Of a stretch of 7,621 bases of DNA, positions 1 through 5,929 are shown piece by piece (the stretch's first letter is position 1; every line of letters begins with the position of its first letter). The DNA comes from Armatimonadota bacterium. GTDB taxonomy: Bacteria > Armatimonadota > Fimbriimonadia > Fimbriimonadales > Fimbriimonadaceae. The DNA is taken from contig JAEVZK010000024.1 in the NCBI GenBank assembly GCA_023392285.1, positions 1-7,621 on the forward strand, in the 5' to 3' direction. The notes beneath the pieces are model-generated. The model was not told where the DNA came from. It did no database searches and saw only the letters and a list, made by a program, of their open reading frames with translations. Both the position numbers and the translations under genes were made by a program.

Positions 1-429
1 GCCCTCCTCGGGTGCGGTGGAAATGGGGGAAGAGTCACTTTTGACGAGTTTTATGATGGAATTCTAAGCAGCGGTGACCCGACTTCAAATGGCTATTACT
101 ACGACACGTACACCTTTGTGGCGGATGAGAGCGGCAACAAGACGTTCGGGATGACCAGCAACAACATCGACAGCTACCTCGTTCTGGAAGACGAGAATGG
201 CAACGTGATCCGAGAAGACGACGACTCTGGAGAGGGCCATGATGCTCAGATTCGGTATTACCTTCAAAGAGATCGAACCTACTACCTTCTGGCGACAAGC
301 TACTCCACGTTTGATACCGGAACTTACACGATCGGGTGGCAGAATGGCGTCACTCTCGTCGACGTCGACGACCGCAGTCCCGCGCCCAAGGCTAAGGCAG
401 ATTTCAAGCCTCGCCCTCCAAAGAAATGA
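1..429 (+). CDS. Lipoprotein with PPC-like beta domain (C-terminal part, 5' end outside window)
   Basis: Frame 1 is open from the first base to a TGA at 427-429, giving 142 residues; the true start lies left of the window. The first residues read ALLGCGG, which looks like the end of a signal peptide with lipobox LLGC. The Cys at residue 5 would then be lipidated, making this an envelope lipoprotein of roughly 138 mature residues. The body (about residues 30-118) has the pattern of bacterial pre-peptidase C-terminal (PPC) domains: YDTYTF, then NIDSYLVLEDENGNVI, an acidic EDDDSG, DAQIRYYL, TYYLLATSY, and a closing TGTYTI. PPC domains are small jelly-roll-like modules, usually appended to secreted proteases; here it seems to be the whole protein. 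The tail is rich in Pro, Lys and Ala. No catalytic motif is visible, so substrate and partner are unknown. An internal GTG at 118 is an unlikely start, because the domain begins upstream of it. Its stop codon lies 1 bp from the metH stop on the other strand. Confidence 0.8.
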   Translation, partial: ALLGCGGNGGRVTFDEFYDGILSSGDPTSNGYYYDTYTFVADESGNKTFGMTSNNIDSYLVLEDENGNVIREDDDSGEGHDAQIRYYLQRDRTYYLLATSYSTFDTGTYTIGWQNGVTLVDVDDRSPAPKAKADFKPRPPKK

Positions 430-430
430 G

Positions 431-2326
431 CTAAGCCGTTTCCGCGAACTTTCGGCGATCGAACACCAGATCGGAAGCTATTCTCCAGATTTCTGGATCG
501 ATTCGGTTTTCTGGCTGGATCTTGCTAAAGTGGACGATCGCACTGGTAAGACCGACTTCCCGAGCATAGTGTAGAAAAGCAGAGTTTAAAATTTGCCTGG
601 CTGCAGGCTTGAGGCCAAAGCTGATGTTTGAGACTCCGAGAATGGTGTTCACCCGCGGATGCCTCTTCCTTATCTCCTCGATCGCCTCGATCGTCGCCCT
701 TCCCGCCTCACGAAATTCCTCGTCGCCACTGCCCAGAGTAAAGGTCAGTGCGTCGATGAACACGTCGTGATCCGGGAGGCCGTAAGATCGGGTTGCCTCC
801 AATAAGCGGTCTGTGATGGCGACTTTTTCTTCGACCGTTTTGGCCATACCCTTTTCATCGATCGTCAGCGCGACGACGCCGGCACCATATCGTTGGCAGA
901 GGCCAAGCACCCGTTCCACGCGTCCGCCGCCGTCTTCATAGTTAATCGAATTGATAATGGGCTTTCCGGCAACAGTCTGGAGGGAGGCCTCGACCACCGG
1001 CCACTCCGTCGAATCGATCATGATCGGTGCTTGGATGTGGCGGTTGTAGTAGCTGAGGAGCGTCCGCATGTCCTTTTCCTCATCTCGGCCCACGTAGGCG
1101 GTGCAAACGTCGAGAACGTGCGAACCTTCCGCCTCGAGTTCCCGCGCAAGCTCGGTCAAACCTTCCCAATTCTCGTGCGATAGCATTTCGCGGAAGGCTT
1201 TGCTTCCGTTGGCGTTCGTTTTTTCGCCGACAATGAGGAAACTTGCATCCTGCTTGTAGGGCACGAATTGATAGAGGCTAGAGCAGCCGATGAGGCTTAG
1301 AGCATCGGCTTGCTCATCGGACCTCATCGTGAAATCGAAACCGGGGAAAAGCTTCTGCACCTTGCGCCAATGACAGTCGGCAGTGTGCGGCTGACCTCCA
1401 ACCGCTTCAGCAATTGCTTTGATGTGATCAGGCGTAGTGCCGCAGCACCCACCGACGATTGCCACGCCGTGCTCCTTTACGAACCGCTCCTGATGCTGCG
1501 CCAGTTCTTCCGGGCCAACATTGTAGACGGCGCGCCCGCCTTGCATCACCGGCAGTCCCGCGTTTGGCTGAACGCTTAAGGGACGAGTGGAGTTCTGGCC
1601 TAAAAAGCGAACGTGGGTCGCCATCTCGACCGGGCCGGTAGCGCAGTTGATACCGATTGCGTTCACATACGGAAATGCTTCCAACATGTTGAGCGCCGCG
1701 CCAAGCTCGCTTCCCACCAACATGGTGCCCGTCTGTTCCATCGTCACTTGAACAAATAAAGGCACCTGGCGATCAACTTCGTTCATCGCATCCTTTGCCG
1801 CCACTAGAGATGCCTTCACCATCAACAGGTCTTGCAGCGTCTCGAGGAGGAGAGCATCGGCACCACCCTGGAGTAAACCGATGAAAGCGTCCGTGTAGGT
1901 GTCATGAACGGCTTTCCAGGTCGTCTGGCCGAGTGACACGAGCTTTGTTCCAGGTCCAAGCGCGCCGACAACAAATCGCGGCTTGGATTCCGTACTTCGC
2001 GAATCGGCTGCGCGACGAGCGATTTGCGCCGCGCGAAGAGCAAACTCCCGCACCATGTGGGGAATGTCGTACTCAGCGAGCACGATGGCCGTGGTTCCAA
2101 AGCTGTTCGTTTCAATCAGATCGGAGCCCGCGTCGAGGTACCGCTCGTGAATGTCCTGAATCACTTCCGGGCGCGTCAGGTTGAGAAGTTCATTGCAGCC
2201 GTCTAGGTGGCGACCCTCAAAAGTAAAGTCTGCCGCGGACAATTCTGCTGACTGAATTTGAGTGCCCATCGCTCCGTCGAAAACCAGGACTCGGTCGGTC
2301 AGGGCCTGCAGCAACGGGCTTTGCAT
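431..2326 (-). CDS. metH: Methionine synthase, homocysteine + folate modules only (split or short MetH)
   Basis: This is a 631-residue cytoplasmic enzyme. Residues about 8-305 form the homocysteine S-methyltransferase barrel: DGAMGTQ at 17-23, NCATGP at 227-232 and GGCCGT at 292-297. Cys228, Cys294 and Cys295 are the expected zinc ligands that activate homocysteine. Residues about 360-605 form the pterin-binding barrel for methyltetrahydrofolate: GEKTNANGSK from 367, MIDSTEW from 436, INSINYEDGG from 458 and GVSNISFGL from 564. Full-length cobalamin-dependent MetH is about 1200 residues and continues into a cap, a B12 domain and a reactivation domain. Here the protein ends at DLVFDRRKFAETA, where the first cap helix normally starts. 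No frame downstream resembles a cap or the B12 DxHxxG motif, so the cobalamin module must be encoded elsewhere if the enzyme works as MetH. The ATG at 2326 starts MQSPLLQAL, a normal family N-terminus; no Shine-Dalgarno sequence precedes it. A betaine- or methylcobalamin-independent role is less likely given the intact folate domain. Confidence 0.9.
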   Translation of the reverse strand: MQSPLLQALTDRVLVFDGAMGTQIQSAELSAADFTFEGRHLDGCNELLNLTRPEVIQDIHERYLDAGSDLIETNSFGTTAIVLAEYDIPHMVREFALRAAQIARRAADSRSTESKPRFVVGALGPGTKLVSLGQTTWKAVHDTYTDAFIGLLQGGADALLLETLQDLLMVKASLVAAKDAMNEVDRQVPLFVQVTMEQTGTMLVGSELGAALNMLEAFPYVNAIGINCATGPVEMATHVRFLGQNSTRPLSVQPNAGLPVMQGGRAVYNVGPEELAQHQERFVKEHGVAIVGGCCGTTPDHIKAIAEAVGGQPHTADCHWRKVQKLFPGFDFTMRSDEQADALSLIGCSSLYQFVPYKQDASFLIVGEKTNANGSKAFREMLSHENWEGLTELARELEAEGSHVLDVCTAYVGRDEEKDMRTLLSYYNRHIQAPIMIDSTEWPVVEASLQTVAGKPIINSINYEDGGGRVERVLGLCQRYGAGVVALTIDEKGMAKTVEEKVAITDRLLEATRSYGLPDHDVFIDALTFTLGSGDEEFREAGRATIEAIEEIRKRHPRVNTILGVSNISFGLKPAARQILNSAFLHYAREVGLTSAIVHFSKIQPENRIDPEIWRIASDLVFDRRKFAETA

Positions 2327-2331
2327 ACTTC

Positions 2332-2337
2332 ATTATA
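2332..2337 (-). promoter_or_regulatory. Putative -10 box for metH, probable leaderless start
   Basis: On the minus strand the sequence before the metH ATG reads GGAATATAATGAAGTATG. A perfect TATAAT ends only 5 nt before the ATG, so a normal -10 to +1 distance puts transcription initiation on or next to the A of the start codon. There is no Shine-Dalgarno sequence, which agrees with a leaderless mRNA. I find no good TTGACA-like -35 at 16-18 nt spacing. The call rests on the -10 alone. Confidence 0.5.
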
Positions 2338-2339
2338 TT
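2334..2339 (+). promoter_or_regulatory. Possible -10 box for rtcB overlapping the metH -10
   Basis: TATATT on the plus strand shares four of its six bases with the minus-strand TATAAT of metH. If used, transcription would start near 2346 and leave a leader of about 45 nt before the rtcB ATG. No convincing -35 is seen at 17-nt spacing. It is reported because the divergent spacer is only 65 bp and must hold both promoters. Confidence 0.25.
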
Positions 2340-2391
2340 CCGGTGGACCTAGCGAACCTTTCGAGTCTTCGCTTCGTCTGCGATTGCTCCC

Positions 2392-3579
2392 ATGAGATTG
2401 AAGACATTTGGACCGGTGGATGAACGTGCTCTGCAGCAGCTGCGGAACTGCGCCAAGGATGCTGAGGCGGCAGTGCTGTGCGCGGACCATCACCCAGGCT
2501 ACAGCCAGCCAATTGGAGGAGCCGTCGCGTACGAGAAGTACATTTCACCGAGCGGAGTGGGCTACGACATCGGCTGTGGCAATAAGGCGGTCATGACGAA
2601 CGTGACGGCGAGCGAGGTCCCAGTCGGGCTGGTTATGGACGAGATTGCGCGGCAGATCGGCTTCGGAGTTGGCAGACCCAATCCAGAGCCGGTCGACCAC
2701 CCGGTCCTCGAGCAGATCAATCGCACTCAGTTCGGACCTCAGAGACGGATGATCCAAATGGCAGCTTCCCAACTCGGGACCGTCGGATCGGGAAACCATT
2801 ATGTCGATCTATTCTCTGATGAAGAAGACCGCTTGTGGGTTGGCGTCCACTTCGGATCGCGGGGTTTCGGCCACAGAACGGCGACCGGATTTCTTAACTT
2901 GGCGGCTGGGAAAGACTTCACGGATCGGGGTACCGAAGGCGGAATGGATTCCCCACCGACCTTACTGGACACCGAGACGACTCTTGGACAGGATTATATT
3001 CAGGCGATGCAGCTTGCGGGCGATTACGCCTATGCCGGGCGGGACCTCGTCGTTGAAAAGGTTCTTCAAATTATTGGCGCTGTATCCAAGTTTGAGGTGC
3101 ATAACCATCACAATTTCGCTTGGCAGGAGGAGCACTTTGGGCGCAAGTGGTGGGTCGTTCGAAAGGGGTGCACGCCTGCGTTCCCAGGTCAAAAGGGATT
3201 TGTCGGCTCAACCATGGGCGACATTTCCGTGATCTTGGAAGGTGTGGAGTCTGAAGACTCGGCGGACGGACTGTACTCGACCGTCCATGGTGCCGGGCGT
3301 GTGATGAGCCGTACTCAGGCGGCCGGGAAGATGCGTTGGGTCAAGGGATGGCCTCAGCGGGTCAGCACTGGCGTCGTCGACTGGCCTGCGGTGCAGCGGC
3401 AGATCCGAGAAAGGGGCATCGAGCTGCGAGGCGGCGGTGCGGACGAAGCTCCTGAGGTGTACAAGAAGTTAGACCAAGTGCTGAATTACCATAAAGGCAC
3501 GATCAAAATTCTGCATCGGCTGAAGCCGATCGGGGTCGCAATGGCAGGTCTAGACGAATACGATCCGTACAAGGATTAG
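2392..3579 (+). CDS. rtcB: RtcB-family RNA ligase (3'-phosphate/5'-hydroxyl, GTP-dependent)
   Basis: This is a 395-residue protein. RtcB joins RNA 3'-phosphate or 2',3'-cyclic phosphate ends to 5'-OH ends through a guanylylated histidine and Mn2+. The family landmarks occur in order: DHHPGYSQPIGG (32-43); SGVGYDIGCG (54-63), with metal ligands D59 and C62; GSGNH (132-136), with N135 and H136; GVHFGSRG (151-158), with H153; HNHHNFAW (237-244), a metal-binding His pair at 239/240; GSTMG (272-276); and HGAGRVMSR (299-307), where H299 is the expected GMP acceptor. DEAPEVYK and LKPIGVAMAG close the protein. The set is complete, so an active ligase is expected. The length is near the usual 390-480. 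The ATG at 2392 is the only sensible start, since an in-frame TAG lies at 2350-2352; no Shine-Dalgarno sequence is visible (gattgctccc before ATG). The gene is divergent from metH and convergent with hsp20. No archease or rtcA gene is adjacent, so the physiological substrate (tRNA repair, rRNA healing) cannot be told from context. Confidence 0.93.
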   Translation: MRLKTFGPVDERALQQLRNCAKDAEAAVLCADHHPGYSQPIGGAVAYEKYISPSGVGYDIGCGNKAVMTNVTASEVPVGLVMDEIARQIGFGVGRPNPEPVDHPVLEQINRTQFGPQRRMIQMAASQLGTVGSGNHYVDLFSDEEDRLWVGVHFGSRGFGHRTATGFLNLAAGKDFTDRGTEGGMDSPPTLLDTETTLGQDYIQAMQLAGDYAYAGRDLVVEKVLQIIGAVSKFEVHNHHNFAWQEEHFGRKWWVVRKGCTPAFPGQKGFVGSTMGDISVILEGVESEDSADGLYSTVHGAGRVMSRTQAAGKMRWVKGWPQRVSTGVVDWPAVQRQIRERGIELRGGGADEAPEVYKKLDQVLNYHKGTIKILHRLKPIGVAMAGLDEYDPYKD

Positions 3580-3594
3580 GATTTAAAGCTGCAC

Positions 3595-3629
3595 GAAAAG
3601 AAGAGACCCGACGCGGAGGTCAGGTCTCT
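3595..3629 (-). terminator. Intrinsic terminator of hsp20
   Basis: In the minus-strand RNA, AGAGACC-U-GAC, a 6-nt loop CUCCGC, then GUC-G-GGUCUCU form an 11-bp stem including one U-G pair, followed by UCUUUUC. It lies 22 nt after the hsp20 TAA. In plus-strand RNA the U-G position becomes a C-A mismatch and no U-tract follows, so it is oriented for hsp20. It may still hinder read-through from the convergent rtcB. Positions 3580-3651 hold nothing else recognisable. Confidence 0.75.
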
Positions 3630-3651
3630 CGGTAAGGTCACGTGCGGCTTC

Positions 3652-4176
3652 TTACTTGGCCTTCACCTCTTCCTTCTTATGTGGTGCGGCCTCTTGGGTC
3701 AGCATGGGCGGAGTCTGCTCGCTCGTCACTGTCTTCACCGGAACCTTAAGGCTCTTCGGAGTCTGAATTGCGAGCGGAACGGTGATCGTAACAAAGCCGT
3801 TCTCGAAGTTGGCTTCGATCTTCTCGGCGTCCGCAAACTCAGGGAGCCGAATTGATCGTACGAACTTGCCGTAGGTGTATTCACGGCGGAAGACATTGAC
3901 CGACTTGTCCTCCAACTGCTCGTGCTTGGTCTCACCCGAGATCGTCAGGACGTTGTCTTGGAACTGGATGTCGAGATCCTCCGCTCTGATCCCCGGAACA
4001 GCGGCTCGGATGAAGAAGGTGTTTTCCTTCTGCCAGATATCGACGGGCAGGTTGTAGAGCGTCTCGTGCTGAGTTCGGACGCCGTTGGTTTCTCCCATTC
4101 TCGGCGCGAATGCGCGATCTACGAAATCAATCATCTGCTGCAACTCGCTAACCGGGTTTAGAAATGCTCTGTACAT
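3652..4176 (-). CDS. hsp20: Small heat-shock protein, Hsp20/alpha-crystallin family
   Basis: This is a 174-residue ATP-independent holdase chaperone that binds unfolding proteins in the cytoplasm and works as oligomers. A short N-terminal arm (1-42) precedes the alpha-crystallin domain at about 43-135: YNLPVDIWQKEN, AAVPGIRAEDLDI, NVLTISGE, then FRREYTYGKFVRSIRLPE, and the signature ANFENGFVTITVP at 122-134. A C-terminal VPV at 145-147 corresponds to the I/V-x-I/V motif that docks neighbouring subunits. The charged tail ends KKEEVKAK. The length is typical. The ATG at 4176 is supported by a strong GGAGG 6 nt upstream. Upstream of that lies a 6+6 bp inverted repeat that could be a control site. 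It has its own terminator and a 116-bp gap from murE, so it is probably a separate transcription unit on the same strand as the cell-wall genes. Confidence 0.95.
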   Translation of the reverse strand: MYRAFLNPVSELQQMIDFVDRAFAPRMGETNGVRTQHETLYNLPVDIWQKENTFFIRAAVPGIRAEDLDIQFQDNVLTISGETKHEQLEDKSVNVFRREYTYGKFVRSIRLPEFADAEKIEANFENGFVTITVPLAIQTPKSLKVPVKTVTSEQTPPMLTQEAAPHKKEEVKAK

Positions 4177-4182
4177 AACTTT

Positions 4183-4187
4183 CCTCC
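4183..4187 (-). promoter_or_regulatory. Shine-Dalgarno sequence of hsp20
   Basis: GGAGGAAAGTTATG on the minus strand: a full GGAGG with 6-nt spacing to the ATG. It is the only strong ribosome-binding site in the window and fixes the hsp20 start. Confidence 0.85.
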
Positions 4188-4200
4188 AATTTGTGTGTTG

Positions 4201-4227
4201 TAGGGATGAACCCTCATCCTTATTTTA
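4201..4227 (-). promoter_or_regulatory. Inverted repeat and -10-like box upstream of hsp20
   Basis: In the minus strand, TAAAAT (4227-4222) is followed directly by GGATGA-GGGT-TCATCC (4219-4204), a perfect 6-bp inverted repeat with a 4-base centre. If TAAAAT is the -10, the start of transcription falls inside the repeat, a usual place for a repressor operator; the RNA could instead form a small hairpin at the 5' end. A second -10-like TATAAA lies at 4260-4255. Neither has a clear -35. The repeat is not CIRCE (TTAGCACTC-N9-GAGTGCTAA) and does not pair with the ribosome-binding site. Confidence 0.35.
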
Positions 4228-4292
4228 CAATCTTCGGCAGAAAAGAGTTCCGCCTTTATAGCGTTTGCGAAGAAAAGTTTAGTGTCCCACTG

Positions 4293-5843
4293 TCATGTAC
4301 GTGCTTTGCGAGCCTGGATCCCTTTTTTTGCCAGCTCTCGATCATCCATTGGATGCTTCGTGCGGCCGATGATCTGATAGTTCTCGTGGCCTTTCCCTGC
4401 GATGACGATTGTATCTCCTGGTCGTGAACGTTCCACCGCATACCGGATTGCCTCTCCCCGGTCCAGTATCGCCACTGCTTTTCTTCCCGAAGTAATTCCC
4501 GTCATCACCGCATCAATAATTGCCTGCGGGTCTTCGGTTCGGGGGTTGTCGCTTGTCACGACGGTTAAGTCGCTTCTCTCACTTGCGACTTTAGCCATCA
4601 AGGATCTCTTTGCCTTGTCTCGATCGCCTCCGCAGCCGAAAACTGTTGTGATGCCGGTATTCGCTGGCGGTCCACCTTGCCAGCTCGGGAATTTTGTGAG
4701 TCGCACCGTCTCCAATAGCTTCTCAAGAGCGTCTGGGGTGTGGGCGTAATCCACCAAAATCGTGATCCCCGCTTCGTTTGAGACCGGCTCGAACCGACCC
4801 GGGACTGGGCGAACTTGCTCGGCAGCATCGAGAACCGCATCCGGCACTTCGCCGTTGATGAACGCATCTACTCGGTTGAGGGCCACAACTGACGAGATCG
4901 CCGCTAGCAAATTTTCAACGTTGTAGCGACCACCCAATGGCACGTTCACGGAACCCAGAGGATTAATCACCAGGACTAGTTGATCCAAATATATTTCCTC
5001 CCCTTCCTCAGCAAAGGGAACTCGGAGATCCGCGACCGGCCCGCAAACGGAGAAAGTAAACGCGTCTGGAAACATGGCCGCCCAGATGGCTCCGAGATCG
5101 TCGCCAACGTTGATAACCGGAAGAAAGTTCTTACTCGACTGCTTGGGCAACTCAGTGAACAGCCGCAGCTTAGCGGCCGCGTACTCCTCCATCGAGCCGT
5201 GAAAGTCTAGATGATCCTGCGTCAGGTTTGTGAACACGCCGACATCGAACTCCACACCGTCTGCGCGCTTCTCCGCAAGGGCGTGAGAGGAAACCTCCAT
5301 TGCGATCGCTTCGACGCCCGCGTCTCGCGCCTCCGCCAGCAGTTCGTTCAACTCTATAGCAAAAGGAGTTGTATTTTGAAGCTCTCTCTCACCTCCCGGG
5401 ATCTGAAAACCAAGCGTGCCAATATAGCCCGCTTTTAGCCCCAAGGCCTGTAACATATCGCGGATCAGCCAACAGGTTGTCGTCTTTCCGTTCGTTCCGG
5501 TAACTCCGATGATCTTCATGGACGCGCTTGGATCATCAAAGGCGATTTTGCATAACTTCCATAGCGAATCGTTGTACTGATCCACGGGCAGCAGGGCCGC
5601 TGAGATGCCAAGAGCGATCGCCTGATCGAAACCAGCTTCCGAGAACGTGAGCACCGCGCTGGCGCCGTTCTCAGCAGCTTGAGGGATGAAGCTGTTTACG
5701 TCGGAGTTTGCCGAAGGCAAAACGACAAACATCATGCCGGGCTTCACCTTACGCGAGTCCATCGCCAGCCGGCCCACGTTAGGGTCACCTTCAAAACGTA
5801 TAGGTTCGACTCCCGCCGAGGCGAATAATTCTCTTAATGTCAC
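4293..5843 (-). CDS. murE: UDP-N-acetylmuramoyl-tripeptide synthetase, meso-DAP-adding (MurE)
   Basis: This is a 516-residue cytoplasmic Mur ligase. It adds the third residue of the peptidoglycan stem peptide to UDP-MurNAc-L-Ala-D-Glu using ATP. The N-terminal UDP-binding domain spans about 1-100 (MDSRKVKPGMMFV at 28-40). The central ATPase domain runs from about 110 to 325: the P-loop GTNGKTT at 116-122, NTTP at 157-160, EVSSHAL at 183-189, and K225 in YAAAKLRLF as the expected carbamylated lysine. The C-terminal domain has DYAHTPD at 365-371, GCGGDRD at 403-409 and DNPRTEDP at 432-439. DNPR is the recognition motif of meso-diaminopimelate-adding enzymes, so the product should be the DAP tripeptide. 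The start is GTG at 5843; the reading frame upstream has no other start before TAG at 5886-5888. An ATG overlaps it out of frame (ATGTGA). The Shine-Dalgarno is weak, so translation may be coupled to ftsI. One oddity is an extra loop PSWQGGPPANTG (386-397) just before GITTVFGCGG, encoded by a palindrome. Confidence 0.95.
   Translation of the reverse strand: MTLRELFASAGVEPIRFEGDPNVGRLAMDSRKVKPGMMFVVLPSANSDVNSFIPQAAENGASAVLTFSEAGFDQAIALGISAALLPVDQYNDSLWKLCKIAFDDPSASMKIIGVTGTNGKTTTCWLIRDMLQALGLKAGYIGTLGFQIPGGERELQNTTPFAIELNELLAEARDAGVEAIAMEVSSHALAEKRADGVEFDVGVFTNLTQDHLDFHGSMEEYAAAKLRLFTELPKQSSKNFLPVINVGDDLGAIWAAMFPDAFTFSVCGPVADLRVPFAEEGEEIYLDQLVLVINPLGSVNVPLGGRYNVENLLAAISSVVALNRVDAFINGEVPDAVLDAAEQVRPVPGRFEPVSNEAGITILVDYAHTPDALEKLLETVRLTKFPSWQGGPPANTGITTVFGCGGDRDKAKRSLMAKVASERSDLTVVTSDNPRTEDPQAIIDAVMTGITSGRKAVAILDRGEAIRYAVERSRPGDTIVIAGKGHENYQIIGRTKHPMDDRELAKKGIQARKART
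4659..4692. repeat. Palindrome inside murE encoding an extra loop
   Basis: GCTGGC (4663-4668) and GCCAGC (4679-4684) are perfect inverted arms around a 10-base centre that contains GG-TCCA-CC. Outer arms ATTC (4659-4662) and GAAT (4689-4692) extend it, with a 4-base bulge on one side. On the coding strand it is read as part of PSWQGGPPAN, in the loop just before the conserved GCGGDRD motif of MurE. Such an in-frame palindrome resembles REP/RPE-type coding insertions, but no second copy is present here to prove it. Confidence 0.45.
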
Positions 5844-5859
5844 ATGGACAAGTTTATCC

Positions 5860-5929
5860 GTGAGGGCGTCGCACCACGTCCTTCCCTATTCAAAGGGGCG
5901 CAACGTGGTGCCTTTGGATGTGAGGCGTT
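5860..5929. repeat. Palindromic insertion-like element between ftsI and murE
   Basis: GCACCACGT (5871-5879) and ACGTGGTGC (5903-5911) are perfect 9-bp inverted arms around 23 bases, which contain a further CCTT/AAGG and CCC/GGG pairing. The unit is flanked by near-identical direct repeats GTGAGGGCGT (5860-5869) and GTGAGGCGTT (5920-5929). The right copy overlaps the ftsI stop codon. Removing one repeat plus the unit (60 bp) would leave a 24-bp ftsI-murE spacer, normal for this operon. No U-tract follows the hairpin on either strand, so a simple terminator is unlikely. It looks like a small non-autonomous or REP-like element. Confidence 0.5.

Noticed and set aside
35..298. Minus-strand open frame downstream of the metH stop, considered as a lost cobalamin module
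   Set aside because: Its Cys/Arg/Ser-rich translation has no cap helices and no DxHxxG motif; it is the shadow of the lipoprotein gene.
358..369. GTCGACGTCGAC tandem palindrome
   Set aside because: It encodes the acidic VDVDD stretch of the lipoprotein and is explained by codon use; no sign of a control site.
893..1183. 96-residue plus-strand open frame opposite metH
   Set aside because: It is antisense to a well-conserved part of metH, has no family features, and is typical of shadow frames in G+C-rich genes.
2327..2391. SAM or cobalamin riboswitch before metH
   Set aside because: The divergent spacer is only 65 bp and the metH -10 is 5 nt from the ATG, leaving no leader for a riboswitch.
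4268..4292. AGTG-GGA-CACT after the murE stop as a murE terminator
   Set aside because: The stem is only 4 bp and the following sequence is not a clean U-tract; too weak to call.
5841..5845. ATG overlapping the murE GTG (ATGTGA)
   Set aside because: The ATG is in another frame and is followed at once by TGA; as a minimal start-stop element it is probably chance. GTG 5843 fits the MurE N-terminus.
5871..5911. Hairpin between ftsI and murE as an intrinsic terminator
   Set aside because: No U-tract follows on either strand, and a terminator here would cut murE off from its operon.
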